Shown: positions 1 to 14,600 of the stretch, piece by piece
Position numbering within the stretch: the first letter of the stretch is position 1
Layout of the letters: each line of letters opens with the position of its first letter
Origin: Saturnia japonica
Taxonomy: Eukaryota; Arthropoda; Insecta; Lepidoptera; Saturniidae
Reading direction: 5' to 3'
Assembly (NCBI GenBank): GCA_033032175.1
Contig: CM065313.1
Location: forward strand, 17,647,327-17,711,326
Length of the DNA stretch: 64,000 nt
Position numbers and translations under genes: made by a program
The notes under the pieces: model-generated
Told to the model about the DNA's origin: nothing
Seen by the model: the letters and a program-made list of their open reading frames with translations, nothing else
Databases searched by the model: none

Positions 1-526
1 TTTTGTTACGTCAAATAAGTAGGTATAGGTTATATGTATAAGTAGACACAATTATTTGTTTATTACTTTTTATTAAAATGGCCTTATTTATCCATGGATT
101 ATTGTCTCAAGCTCTTAATGCTATCGCAGTGTCCAATCGGGATGGCGCCCTACTCGTCGTTATCAGCTCGCTATTGACTTGATAACGAGTCAATTTACCC
201 ATTAAAAACCAATTTACCTTTCGACAATTCACACCCTAATAACTCTTATAGTGAACTTCCGAGATTAGCGCTGAATAAACAGTTATCAATGTGTTTATTC
301 AAACTTGACACATGTTTTATATATTATCTGCTATTCCAAAGGTAGATAACAAGCGATAATTTAGTCACGAATTGACTTTTTCTGTAAATCATAAAACGAC
401 CTTTTAATTTTCAAGTAATTATTCATCTATAAAAATATTTTTCTGATAATTATTGTATTATTGTCAGTGACGTTTCTATCAGCATCTATTTTTCTAAGGT
501 TGCAGTCATTGCGGAACAGTTTAGAT
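1..526. other. AT-rich non-coding DNA, probably tropomodulin intron
   Basis: No coding exon was recognised. The stretch lies upstream of the first visible tropomodulin exon on the same strand, so it is probably intron. A short inverted repeat (TTGACT...AGTCAA) is present near 176-195. Confidence 0.4.
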
Positions 527-1014
527 CAGTGATTCCCAAAGTCGTATATATCGACCCCCAGTGGGGTCGACGACGACCTGCAAGAGGTTCATATCAGTGA
601 AAAAGAAAATTGGGGAGCCATGACATCCAAATGGGGGTCAATGACAGTGGATCACATTTATGCAGGCTGTGACTTTAAATTTTGATTTTTCATGAATGGA
701 ATTATCCACATACACAAATTACTTATTTACTTTACTTAGGATCTATCTACATAAAATATAAAACTACATAAGAAGTAAAAAAAATTAAAACATATCTATT
801 TCATTACAATTTTTTTATTAAACACATTTAGCAACAAACGTGATGAGGAATTTTTCAAAGTGAGTAGCACAATATCACCTGTCAAAAATACATTTGAAGT
901 TAATGAATTTTCATAAAATCAATATTAGGTAAGCAGGGAGTTAGGCTAAGGGTCTACGCAAACTCGAAAAACATGGCAAGTGGTCTATGAAACAAAAAAG
1001 TTTGGAGAACTCTG
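527..1014. mobile_element. hAT-type MITE with 8-bp target duplication
   Basis: The left end reads CAGTGATTCCCAAAG and the right end, reverse-complemented, CAGAGTTCTCCAAAC, the usual style of hAT-Charlie termini. The flanks are GTTTAGAT (519-526) and GTTTAGGT (1015-1022), an 8-bp duplication matching at 7 of 8 positions. The interior has no transposase reading frame, so the copy is non-autonomous. A relative lies at 30488-30897. Confidence 0.75.
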
Positions 1015-1171
1015 GTTTAGGTGCATTATTCTGTCAACAAATAATTTCATGGAATTTATTTTTTTACGACCAGGTATTTACTTCTTTTGCTGCTAATAAA
1101 CAAGTTACAGGGTATCACAATCAAAATGCCTTAAGTCCTGATGAAAGTAGGTAAAAATCCTAAACCAATAT

Positions 1172-1386
1172 CAAGGCTAGTCTACACCCACAGAACGCCG
1201 GATATGTTTATTAGGTCCCATGTAATAGGGGGCGAGGCTATTGTCATTAATCGGGCACAAAGCCAAACTTCAAGCTGCTACTGAGAATTTCATAGAAAAA
1301 CCCAATAACTCGTAAATCGAAAATCGTAACTAGGACCTCGATCATAGCAAGTCGTGCTTACGTCCACTAGGCTAATGAGGCAGTTG
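1172..1386 (-). repeat. tRNA-derived moth SINE, full-length copy
   Basis: On the - strand this begins with a tRNA-like head (gcctcattagcctagtgg, A-box-like, near 1362-1383). It then has the 'aacccaataactcg' region and the block 'cctattacatgggacc' (reverse complement near 1212-1230). The same layout occurs at 41914-42166 and, split, at 33036-34183. The B-box region is mutated, so this is a decayed copy. Confidence 0.85.
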
Positions 1387-2459
1387 TCTATATACTTATG
1401 TCCTTTGTAAATGTAAAAATGCATTATGATATGGGTCCTTTGTAGCTTATAATTATGTAAAAACAATAGTTAAGATTCACGGTTAATGATACTCTTCGAG
1501 CTGTTTTTATAGTAAGGCTGCGTGCTCACGGATGACAAAATTATCACTATTCTTTTATAAGTAGTTACTTTATAAATAGTCTAAAAATCTACCGTGCGCG
1601 CTAGCTTTAATAGTTAGTTCAAAAAGAAAATCATTGTTTCTCAAAAGCCTGAAAATAATATGAAATCATTGTCGTCCATACATGTAAATTGGCGACGAAG
1701 ATGGTTAGACTTAATGGATAAGTTATAACAATTTTATCGAAGACATAAAAACCGTTGTAGATAGAGTGTATTTAGTTTTCAACGAGCTAAGGATAAATAA
1801 TTGATTTTCGCAATTCAGGAGTTGACAATATGTTTGAAACATAAACATGTAATCATATTGGTATTATTGATAAAAATACAAACCTGGAAAAAATTATTGA
1901 TCATTTATTTAATTTCCCCTTACAAAAGTTGTGATTTTTTTGTCTTGGAGTCACAAACGAAATGCCAATCAGAAAACGTGACATCATCGTACATTATCTA
2001 TATAAATATATACAATTAAGTGATGTTATTATTATTATTTTTTTTCTAATTACAAGGAAAACTTACAGCTAAAAACAAAAAATACATAATATGAAGATAA
2101 TTATATGTTATCTTGTACCAGTGAATTATTACTAAGTACAGAAATGATGACTTTTAAAATTATGTAGGTATAGGTAGGTTCTGGAGAAATTTCATAAGTT
2201 TTAATTGAATTTCTAGTAAACTCAACTTTGCAAATAATACCTGTAACTTTAGTTTAATTTATTGGATGATGACGTCACGGGCGGTCACATGAACCTAACG
2301 CCACGTTTTGTCGTATATTTTTTATTTCAATTAAAAGTTGTATTAATGAGTGAATATCACTATTCTTATTGTTATTTTCAACATATAAAGTATTTTAAAA
2401 ACACATCATAAGTTGTCTACACCCGGATTGTTGATTATGTATTCTTTGTTTAATTCCAG
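1387..2459 (+). other. Tropomodulin intron sequence
   Basis: AT-rich sequence ending in a clear acceptor (tttaattccag) immediately before the exon at 2460. An open frame at 1801-2019 has no recognisable protein character. Nothing else is seen. Confidence 0.5.
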
Positions 2460-2627
2460 GACAACTTTCTTCCACCGTCACAGCGTAATAACTATGCCTG
2501 TGAGAAGGACCCCACGGGGCCGCTTAACCGTAAGAAGTTAATCGAGCACATCAACAAGCAGGCGCTCGAAACCCCCGACCGGCCGGAGGTGAAGCCCTAC
2601 GTGGCAGGAGTCGTACGAGGCAAGAAG
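2460..2627 (+). CDS. tmod: Tropomodulin exon (N-terminal region)
   Basis: 168 bp, 56 codons, phase 0 to 0. The acceptor is ttccag at 2454-2459 and the donor AAG|GTGCGT. It encodes DNFLPPSQRNNY through KPYVAGVVRGKK, the conserved segment after the tropomyosin-binding helix of tropomodulins. It is much richer in GC than the flanking intron. Confidence 0.95.
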
Positions 2628-5600
2628 GTGCGTAAATCACATAAAATTTACTACTTGGAGTTTTTTAACAAATCGTTATTTCATTTTCGAAGCAATGACG
2701 ACTAAGTTGGTTGTGTTTACGGACTCCATCGACGTGAGTTCAAATCCTTGCAATGAGCCTGAGCTTTCGGTAAAGAAAACATCGTGATGAAACCATAGCA
2801 TGGTGGTAGGGCATTTTCTAATGCCTGCTTGGCTAGCTACCACCCTCAAGTTAAAAATCTGTCACTAAATACCAATAGGTGTGCTGCACTTGAGTGCACA
2901 CCGTGCTTAAGATCAGGTGAGATTATGGCCACAATGCTAAACCTGTAACGATATAAAGAAATCATTTCATCATAAATGTGTTAAATTCTGTAAGAGGAAA
3001 ACGGCAAAATTGGGCATCTTTATTAGAGTTAGTTTTAGGATTAGTCTAATTGGGTGGTATCCGAGGTCAAAGCTATTAGTGAGAGTTTATAGTCCAGTCC
3101 ATCTATTCTAGCTCAGCTGAGCTATGATGAGTCCTATCAGATCTAGCTATAATAATCCACACAAGGATGATTGTCTTTCAGACTGAATTATTCAGTATTG
3201 AATGATATCATATCCTCATTTCGCATTCTCTTGCTAGTAAATATTTCATGTCAACTTACGTACTGTACCACCGATAGGAAGATTTGTAAAACGTTTGTAA
3301 TGAACGGCAAGAGTTTGCGCCCACATTCGCGTTTTTCGCGCCCACTCGTCCCGTCGCGACGCCGACGTTGACCGTTCAGACTTACCAATCAGTGACTAAT
3401 CGTTAATCACCTACAACGCTAAATGAAACAAACTCTAGGAATAATTGAGTTTACTACATCACTACAAAACAAACGGTTCGATCATCGGTATTTCGGTATT
3501 TTTGTTTCTGATAAGTTTGTTTTGCTTTTTCCAGTTTGCAATTTTTTCTTCGAAAAGTGATAATTATGTAAAACTGATTAATGTTGTGTGATAATTGTAT
3601 CTAATTATTTCTTCTTTAATTTAAGAACTCAGCTCTTGTTTCCTTATTCCTCTGCTTTTTCTTTTGACCTCTTGATGTGACATTACTCACTTTATCCTTC
3701 ACTTGTTGGAAAAAGCTTCTTCTAGGTACGTATCTAATTCTATATATTGTAAAATTTTTGCTGGCGGTATCCATGTTTGCAAAGTTTGTCTTACCTACCC
3801 TAAGGGTTTAAGTACTCGTAGGAAGTCTTTATTTGGGCTCGGATGAGGGGATGAGGAAGTCTGCAAATTCTTAACTTTGCTGTAAAATGCTGTTTGATTT
3901 TCTTCCTTTATGTTATAACTATATATAAAATCAACATCTGTAGTTCTTTTTGGAGGTGGTCAATAATAGGTTACTACTCTACTTTCTCTTATAAACTGAG
4001 TTCACTCTTCAGACGGGAACGCGGCAACGTAACATGTAATAGGCGTTGATTGGTTGAAATAGGTGTGGCAATGGTAAACTTTTAAGAGCTTAAGCATCAT
4101 TGTTTGTACTGCTGTGTTCTTGTTCGAAAGGCAGTTGTTGGTGACGCACACTGGTATACGAGATTAGATAAATAGCTGCGGCGACCGTATGTTAAGTGGA
4201 CTCCATACTTTATTGGCATTTCGTATCGCAAAACACTTAACGGACCTTTATCTTATGTTAGTTACTTATCGTTTTCTTAAACTTTACTTGTCACCATTTA
4301 TTTATTTGAAGAAAGTAAGGTAGGGCACAGAGAAGTTTCTTTCAAGATTTCTCTCTAATTGGGGCAGTTCGACTGCTGGAATACTTCCACCCTAAAGAAA
4401 ATCCCAGCTAAATAATCTTGTGTTGTGTTTCTGCAGGTTAGTCAGGTAGTATGTAAGTTTGCCTTAGTTGTATTAAAAAAATACAAGGACAGAATTTAAA
4501 AAAAGTGTGTTTATATTCCAGTGGATACCACCGCCGCAACCTGAGAAAATGCGTGAAGCGGAGGAACAGATCACTATCGACCTCGGCGATGAATATGAGC
4601 AGGCGCTGGGTACTGCCACCCAGGAGGAAATCATCGATCTAGCTGGTACGTTCTTTATATGTTACTAGCGGTGCCCCACGGTTTCACCCGTGTTGAATTA
4701 ATTTGATCAACTCTACACCGCGCCGCTGCCAACGCACCCGTTGTAGCCAATCGTTGTACTCATAGATTTAATATTACTAGTGATCGCCCTAAGGTCGAAG
4801 TTCGACCAGCGACTTCTTGATCATAGACTATTTTCTGTTTGACATTTACAGTATTCATAAACAATGAGTAGGTATTATCTACATCACTTGCTGTCACTTT
4901 TCGTTGAGTGACAATGTCAATATTTTAAGGGGTCTAAGTTCAATGGTACCGGACAGGTTAGGATTTGCAGTATTTATTTATTTAATTTAATATATTAGTA
5001 ACAGATATTATAGATAAATGTTAGCTTTCTGCACTCCTTCTCCATATAAACTTTAACCATGCCGAATCTCACAGTCTTCCGTGCATGCAATACGCTTAAA
5101 AAGGGGTAGAAAGCTTTTGCTTCACGTATTAATATATGGATATAGATCGGTAACTCGAAAGAGAAAGTAAACACTTGTGTTAGAATGAGATAAGGATACG
5201 TGACCGTTTTCGTTATTTTCTATCGGCCTACGTAAATCGGCATCAATATTTTTGAAAAATGTAAGGTTTTAGTAGACGTGTTTCATTATGATTACGTGTA
5301 CTGTAACTGGATATAACTTGTTTAACAGATAAATCAACAAAATAACACACACTAGTGTATTCCGTTTTTGGTCACCTCTTATTTAAACTATTGTCGAACA
5401 CTATACTAAATCTATGGTTGTTCTCTCTTCCCGTACTTTCATACCGCTTGCCTCATTGTGTGAACTGCAGACTATTTGTTGCTGCAAGAGCATTATCAGA
5501 GATTCTTTAATATATGGAAAGTTTGTTTGCTAAATAGAATTTGTGTTTAACACTTCCGAAACTATACATCCGATTGACTTGATATTTAACATAGTTACTT

Positions 5601-8600
5601 CTTACGCAATGTAGACGCTTACTAACGACTTTTTGGGAAATTCAACCTTTAAGGGTGTAAAATAGGGGTTTAGAGTTTGTATCAACTTAAAATAAATGTG
5701 TACTAATTCTTTACCGATTTTAATAAAGTTTTGTACAAAGGAATTGTGAGTAATTCCATAATTGGTGGGCAATAAATATTACTTTTTCACCAATTTTCAA
5801 CCGGTTCCAATCTAATTTTGTAAACGGGAACTATACTCTTTCCATAATTGATGAATAGGCTTTAAGAATCGTCACTAATACATTTTAGAAATAGTAAACA
5901 ATAATTGTTCTCATTGTTCTCAACCGATTTTGATGAAATATTGTAGGTACACAGGAAGTATATGTCATTTCCCAAACTGATGACTATATGATATTGTCAA
6001 TAATACGAGTTCGAATAAACTTACTGGATATAAGTAATTACTGTGTAAAAAAATGCGTGCGGAGCCGCGGGCACGAGTAATCTCAATAATAATATGAACG
6101 AAATTGACTGTCGAGGTCGCCATTATACAAAAAAAGTTTCGTATAAATATGCGTCTTTTGGGCTGCAATAAAAAATCAGCGCCGGGGCCATTCAGTGCAG
6201 TGGTATCCAGCTTATGCTGAGTTTTACGCCCATTGTAGTGCACTACGGCGCATAGGGTGTATTACATTTTTTATTTTATTTTTTATATATAATTATTAGT
6301 GTTTAACTTTTATGTTATATAAAATGTCTGTAAATTTTCTTTAATTATTTTCTTTCTTGCAATACGTCTATGTTAATGGAATGTTACCGCTTAAGCTGCG
6401 TGATTGCTTGCCACTACGTAAATGCGACGTTGCCCCTCTGTTCACAGAGCTTCGTTTGTGGCAGGCAAACTGAACAATTGGCAAATGACGAAATCATGCG
6501 CATGAACTTTGAAGCGAAATTACATAAACAGTAGAAAATTCCAGTGACAATAAATTATTCGTCCCGAGGATATTATGTATATACATTGGTTAAAGGCTAT
6601 GTGAAAACATTTGGCAATAATCCAGTATTGTCCAAGTCTGATTACACAATCGATGGTTTCCATTACAAAAGAAAATACATAAGAAAATTGCCTTGTAATA
6701 TATTTTTTGTACAAATGATTTATATTAGTCGGTGAGACTAAATTTTTACGATTTAAACATTTTCGTAAGAGATTTTATTGTCGAACACGTTTTATACAGA
6801 AGATGCATTTAATATGATTTGGCACCGTTTACATTCTGCAATGATATATTTTTAACATTACTTTGTGTTTAGTGTTTGTTACATAGCAACAGTTCTTCAT
6901 CTTTACTTTGAATTATTATCGGAAAGTGGTTGTTATTAAATAATAAAAATAAAAGAAATGCGTGAGTGTCGCGGAACACTCGCTTGGAACGAAGTTCGTA
7001 ACCTTGTACCAATAAGCGCGCACCTATGACTGGACACAGATAACAAACAGCATACGCGCTATGGATAACCGTCTAAATTATAGAACGGTCGTGACGGAAA
7101 ATTCTTACGCTTTTTTTCGCCATTCGCCACAAGCCCTTCGTTCAAAAAATATATAAAAAAAGTAACCTCGCATAAATAATGTTCAAAATAAGGTGGGTGA
7201 ATAGTTACGGTTATTGGAATACCTGTTTAAACTGAAGGATTCTTTGGAAATGTGTGGAATGCATGACAACTACGATCGTCGATAGATTACCATCGTTTCA
7301 GGATTATAATGTGTTTACCAGAAGGCACGGTGGTGTCATTTGCGTTTTGCTAACACATTTATCATGCGCACCTCTAAAGAGTGGAACTCTTTGCCGGATT
7401 TTGTATTTCCTGATAATTACATCCTGGGTATCTTCAAGCCTCAAGTGAATAGGTACCTTTTAGGCAAGTGTGCTCCATCGTAGACCATATCAACACTTTT
7501 GATCATGTGAGATAGTGGTCAAACGCAAGCCTATCTAAAAAATAATAATAATATATAAACCGCTTGTGATTAAGTCATTACCTCTCTTAAAGACCTAGGC
7601 CCAACTGTGGGAGTATTAGTAGATTTGTAGTAAAACAATTTAAAATAAATTCCAAAGAAAGAGACATCAGGATAAACTATCGGAGACACCAGGATTATCC
7701 ATGATATGTTCTTGAATGATGTCTTTTTGTTTGGGCTTGCTTCCAGTGGCCTCCAACCTCGTCAGTCAGAATTGCCTTGAATAATCTTGATCCGACATTA
7801 ACGGTCTTTACGATGGCATGCGTCTCCAGCAAGAACCATCCTTCAAACCTGTCGTTGTACGCTTATATAACTGAATGGCCCACAGAGCACAACTGTTGAT
7901 GCTAGCGCGCGGCGTCTCAGCGTCTAACGCAACGGCGATTACGAGGGGATCGTAATCCATCGACGGTCGCTACTGTGATGCCGGCCTGCATTCATTTAAC
8001 TGGATATTCACAGGCTGATCTTTAAACGCGACACGCAAAAGTGAGTCACAATGACGGACTTTTCACCACATGCAAGGAGGCCGCGATTCAGTCTGGCAAA
8101 AAAGCCCTACGACCCCGCTATCGTCATTATATTTCGTCGTGATGTTAGCTTGGACGTCTCAGTGCTGAAGATGTAACACCCCTTACCTCGTTGTTATGAC
8201 ACATGCTTTATTTTCAAATAATCACATAGACACGATTCTCTGACATATAAATGTACAATTATATTGTGTTTTGTGCCTTCAGCTATCCTCGGCTTCCACT
8301 CGATGATGAACCAGGACCAGTACCACGCGTCACTGCTGAACAAGGACAACCTGTCGGCCTCGGCTGGGATGGTATCACGAAAGCCACTAAACAAAAGGTA
8401 AAATATAAAACATATAAACCCCTATAGCATGCGTTTAATACATGTTTATCTTGTTTTCTACCGCAAATTAATATGTAATATATTATGTATGTTAATTAGA
8501 GATGGACTGAATGTGTTGTTCATGCCGAAGACGAACATCGTTCCAATTTTAGCGCTAAGAATGTGTTAAAAAATGTTTGACGCTTCGCTTGCCATTTCTC

Positions 8601-11600
8601 TTGCGCGTCTTTCGCCCATTACTTCCTCAAAGCCCAAAACACTCGACTTAGATTTGTCGAAAGTGGTAATGATCGCACTGGACGTAACTATCGAACTATC
8701 TCAGAAGTAAACAACAAATGAGCATCTAATTTACCACTGATTTACCTCCCAGACCTTTAGAGCAACTCTTAAAAAAACTTTTGTTACAGGATCAAATTTG
8801 TAGTTTAGCGTGATCTTAAAAGTATGTTATAATATATAGTTTCCTCACGTTGTATAACGTAGTTTCTACTTGCTCTTTATTTTATTTATTTTTTGTACTT
8901 TGTTAGTATGTATTGTATTATTTCTTCTATTTACTATTTCTTTATTTATTTTTATTTTATGCCCGTAACTTTTGTTAATGTAGCCCAGTCAGAATACCAG
9001 CGCTGAACTGAACCAGTGTAGCAATTATGCTGAGACTGGCACCTGTTTATTCCCGCACAACACGTTTTTTTTATTTGTGTTGGTTTTATATTTTTATAAT
9101 TTTAATTTTTGATGTGTTCTGTGATGAGCAAATAAACTTTTATTTATTTATTTCTTTAATTCACACGATGAATTCAAGTTGCGAATACTTATTTGCTTTC
9201 GGGTAAGGTTAAACTGAATTTTTACTGAATTTCGGTTCGTTCCTTATATTAATATTGTTCGTAATGAACGCCGGCGATTAACCACTGTAGTATAAGTATA
9301 ATTAAATATGGGACACTAATTTTACACGGCCCTTTAAATCCAAACTAAGCAAAGCACCCGACCATACAACTGCCAAATTATGCTCATCATACGAAACTCT
9401 TGTACGTACGTACCTCTCAGCTCAGTATTTATTAACATTGCGTCACTGTTTTAGTCCTAAAGTGACCGCTTTCATTATATTCACAAAAGTCCTAAGTTTT
9501 CCCTGTATGACACTTACTATTTACATACAACGCAAATGTGCCATTTTAATAAAGTAATATATACTATTTTCACTCATTTTTTTTGCTGATTCATTGAAGA
9601 TGGTCGAGAGAAAGCCACTTTCACCCCTTTTTCTGTAGTTAAAACAACAACTATATGTTTAACATGTCAATTTACTGCTTGGGATTAATAACTTATTTGT
9701 TATTGACATGAAATAAAACTGTTATTCTGTTTAAAATTCATAAGAGTCCTTTGTATAAATGATGGTGACAACTTATATCATACCGATTGTTACATTGAGC
9801 AAGATTCTCGCGGGCATTCTGTAATCCACGTGAGCGAAGCCACGGGCACAGCTAGTAAACAATAAATCAAACTGTATTGAACAAATTAACAATTACAGTT
9901 AGGAGGAACATACCCCTGCTGTCTAAGTCAAGGCTCTGTTCGTTATGTCTGCCCTGAATGCATTTTGACTTCCCAAGCGATTTCTGCACAAATTCGTTTT
10001 CTTCGATATCACAATGGCTACCACTCACAGGCGGGTGGTCCGGCTCAGGATAGGGCTGCTGACTTACGCCCATTTTCAATAATATAACTGAGATCTCTAT
10101 CCCCGATTAGTACATATTTGTACTAAGTAGTAACTATCTTTAACTTAAAAATGGTATCGCCTTCTCTGTTATCTATTCAAGCTATAGGATATGGATATAA
10201 TAATATAGATACGAAATAGTATCCATAAAGTAAGGACAAAAGAATAGATTTAGTAACTGAAACAACGGACAGAAAGTTTATTGAAAACGACCATTAGAAA
10301 TGATTACAGCCAATCTATATATGTTCCAGGTGTTCCCAATGGACCCCCCCAACGACACAGACCCTGACGACACAATCACCAGGGTGCAACAGAACGACCC
10401 AAAGCTTACTGATCTCAATTGGAATAACATAAAGGTATCTAATCTAAGTAAACAATTCATGTATAATTACTATACTATGTATCAGCTTTGACTGTTTCAA
10501 TGAAATTTTGTATTCAGATAATATTTTATTTTCCAATTTTTATCTTTACAGAATTTTTTGTTTTTCGTCGTGACCCATTAAGGATAAATGTCCTGAGTAA
10601 TTAAAAATAGGGGTGGGGGGTTTCACTATTTTCTCAGTTTTAAGTGTATGTTGCGATAATTAAGTGATTATGGCTCAGTGATAGCGTGTTCGAAAACCGC
10701 GTCAAGTCACGTTGGTTCGAATGAGCCTTAAATTTTGGCGAAGTAAAATAGCATGATTCATATAATGTTTTATAGGAACCAATTTTGTGACATTTTTTTA
10801 TTGCAGATTTCTATAGTTTGAATCGATTCAAATGTTAGAGTAAACTACCGCGTGTCTATTATGCATAGTTCCTGAGAAATAATTTTTTGAAAATCTAAGG
10901 TCTTTTAACCCCATAAATCATTTTTAAAAATCAGTTCTTTTTCAATAATATAATGAAAGTTTAAATAATTACGTAACGGTTGGACTTAGGTATTTTCTAT
11001 ACTATTTCCATTTCTTTATTTTCTCGATGACAGTTCTAATTTGATAGTTTTAGTGTTGTGACTCGAAGTGACGATTCATCAGATTTTGATTAAAATAAAT
11101 AAATAAAGATTACCTGTCGTTATAATTATTTCGTTTCATTGTCGAGTACCTACCTATGCCTACATATTTTACAACAGCTTCGAAAGTTTTGAAGAAGTTG
11201 GCATTATCAATCAAGAATTAATACGTGTAACATCTTGTAATGAAATATAATATTAGTTAATAAATTTGTACAAAAGTATCCAGCAGTAGTTTAGTTTCTT
11301 ACATTTTGTAAAAAAATATCGGGTCTGTTATCGTGTTGCGTTTATCGATATAGCTCCATTCCTATTAGTTTCTCCGACTTTGGTATAATCTTGTACGTGT
11401 GTAAACGTCATATTTTTATAAAATAATGCATGCATAATGTAAAAAAGACGCTCCTTCAAGTTTTCACAGGAGATGTCATCGAGAAAATAAAGAAATTAAA
11501 ATGGTATAACTGCTCTAAAATGTGCGCCGTCAATGATTTTATCTACCGTCTATGTTGATCTGATGATTTTTATATATATATATATATATATATATTTTTA

Positions 11601-14600
11601 ATCATTGATATTTAAAAAGTTATTACTCAGGAACTATGCTTAATAAACACGCGGGAGTTTTGCTCTCGCATTTGAATCGATTCAAACGATTTGTCTAGGC
11701 CCTAGCGTGATAATAAAATTGAGATGACGAATTGTAATAGGTACAATAGCTATAAGAATTTTAGGTGGGATCTAGATTTATAATCTTATGGTTTTTATTT
11801 TAATTCCTAAACTTTTGTTATTTGGGCCTATATTTATGTGATTTTGGCATTTTACGCACTGTAGTTTGGTTATTGTACACATGTGAAGTGAATTATAAAT
11901 AATAATAAGGAAATCTGTACTTTAAATTGCAACAAAAACTCGCCGTACAATTTTAACAAGGAATCCGTCATTTTGTTATGAGCTGTCTTTGAAGATTACA
12001 AGAATAATTAGAAAAATATGTGATATAGTTTGCCATTAAATGAAAAAAAAAGAAGAATAGGTATAATTTAAACTCAAATTGTATCTAAATGAACAGAACA
12101 TAAGCGACGAGAAGATAGAGAAGTTGTTTGAAGCGTTGAAGACGAACACCCACCTGGAGGTGTTGTCTCTCGTGAACGTGGGTTTGAACGACCGCACGGC
12201 GCAGCTGCTCGCTGAGGCGCTGCAGCGGAACACAGCGCTGCGCGTCGTCAACGTCGAGACCAACTTCATATCCCCCGCCGGAGTCGTGCAGCTCGTACGC
12301 TCCCTCCTCCCCACTACCTGCGTCGAGGAGTTCCGCGCTTCCAACCAGGTACCTATAATACGTACTCTCTTAAGGTTGCCTGTCGAGTGGAGCGGAGTTG
12401 TGCAAACTTTTGACCAATAGAATTGCATAAAAATCTAGAGATGCAATTCTATTAGTCGAAATTTGCACAACTCCGCTCCACTTCGCTGCAGTTGACCGGG
12501 TATCTTAAAGTCGATTTTTATCGTTTCCAGCGGTCGCAAGTGCTGGGCAATAAGATCGAGATGGAGATAACTCAGTTGGTGGAGCAGAACCCGACGCTGC
12601 TCCGACTCGGCTTGCATCTCGAGTATAGTGACGCGCGTCACCGGGTCGCCTCACATCTGCAGAGGAACATCGATAGAAGTGAGCCCCCTCCCTACCCTTA
12701 ATATAAACCTACTTGTATTTTAGGAAAGCTCTATTGGACCAGTATAGTCAATTTGAGCGTCATTTAAATAATTATTTCATACTAAATCTTCGATTTTATC
12801 TATACTTATAATATTATAAAGCTCAATTGTTTTTTGTTTGTTTGCTTGAAAGCGCTAATCTCTGGAACTACCAGTTAGATTTGGAAAATTCTGTATGTAT
12901 TTTATATCCCATTTATTAAGTTAAAGGCTACACGGGTGAAACCGTAGGGTACAGCTAGTAGAATAATAATTTGAAAAATGAGATTCGACAAAATATTAGC
13001 ACAGTTTAAAGTTTCCCAGAAACTGTTCCAATAGAAAGAAGAGCGTGAATACGATTTGTTAAAAATATTGCATAATCGATTATTATTTAAAGTACGATTA
13101 ATCAATAAACGGATTTAAACTATCGATTGTAGGAATTTGCTATATTTTATAAGGAAGGCGGTAATACATAACGGGACTGCATTGTGTGAATGCTACAATT
13201 TATTTTTAACTTGGCAATTTATTTATCTTAGCACGGCTAAGTGACTACACTGTACCTGATGGTAATCGCAAAGCTCAAATTCTCTCCACGTTATGATTGT
13301 AGGACTCGCATGTTGTAGCAAGCTTCAGAGTAAAGCGCGAGTCTGAACTCTGGAGCCCAGCGCCTGTGGTTCTGTTATGGAAGCGGGAATTAGGTTGAAC
13401 AGTTCTTCAGAATTAACACCATTATCAAACGCCAGGGATCTTGTTACGTGTTCTGCCGGAACGACTTTTTTCCAAGAGCATTTTTTAGCACAGTACTAAG
13501 AAACAATCGATAGTTAATTGATTACTCTATAGTTTTTTTTAATCATCGATTGTATCGGATTTGCAAACAATGTTTGTTTAATGGGCGCCGCCTAACAGGA
13601 GACAATAATTATGCTTCAATATAATATTTCAGAGATGGTAGGGTACACAAACAATAATAATGGTCCATAATATATTGATGTTTGATAGAGAAAATTATCA
13701 AGTATTTAAAAAAAAAATAGGAAGGATGTGAAAATATAATGAAAAATCTGAAGGGTCGGAAGTGGAGATGGTAGGTTATTTGACAAAGTAAACTCAAAGA
13801 AAACTGAGAAAACTTAGCTTCTATATAACTTTAATTTTGTAATAAATTTGCGATGCTTTGCTTATTTATTACAACTTAAGAATGTGTTATGACTTTTTTT
13901 TACAGGCTTATCTTAAGGGCATTGCATATATAGTTACATTTTAACAAAGTATTAAACAAATAAATTGCAGTTTTTATAATGATATAAGATTTTGTTGAAA
14001 TGTAACTATCTCCGTACATCTAAAAACATTTGAGTCAAATAATTGCGCATTTATCATTTAAATAACATTTGTTCTCTAAACATTCGAAAATGTGTCTTCG
14101 ACTTATCAAAAGTTAATCTATGCAATTACCATAACCATGTCAGGCGCGGATCTAAGGGAGGTTATAGATGTCATAAAGTAAATCTAATTTTCATTTATCG
14201 TATGGACTTTTATTTATTTTTTGAATGGTTTTTTTTTTCTGGCACCTTTAGAAGTTTGTAAAACTGAGAAGCAGCGCGCGCATCTTGTGACGGAAGTGTC
14301 ACATTAACTGAATAAGTAAATATTGTGTTGTATAAATAGATTCTATTTTAATATGATTTAATTAAAATATTTTTTTATCTATAAACTATTAGGCCGCGGT
14401 CTGTTAAAGATACTGGAAGCGGCGTCTAGCTTTGGGTGACGCTGGACGCCTTTTCCGACGTGTTGATTTCGCATGGTCACTCTGGGGAAATAAATATCTA
14501 GCACGTCAGTTTTACTCGTGTGCACTCTATGTCTATGGACGATTTGAAAAAATATTTAATAAAGTGAATCAGAAAGAAAAGGACGATGATGATCACTTGT

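Noticed and set aside
12036..12428. 130-codon - strand open frame over the tropomodulin repeat exon
   Set aside because: It is the antisense shadow of the exon 12097-12348 and the fold-back element; its protein has no family character.
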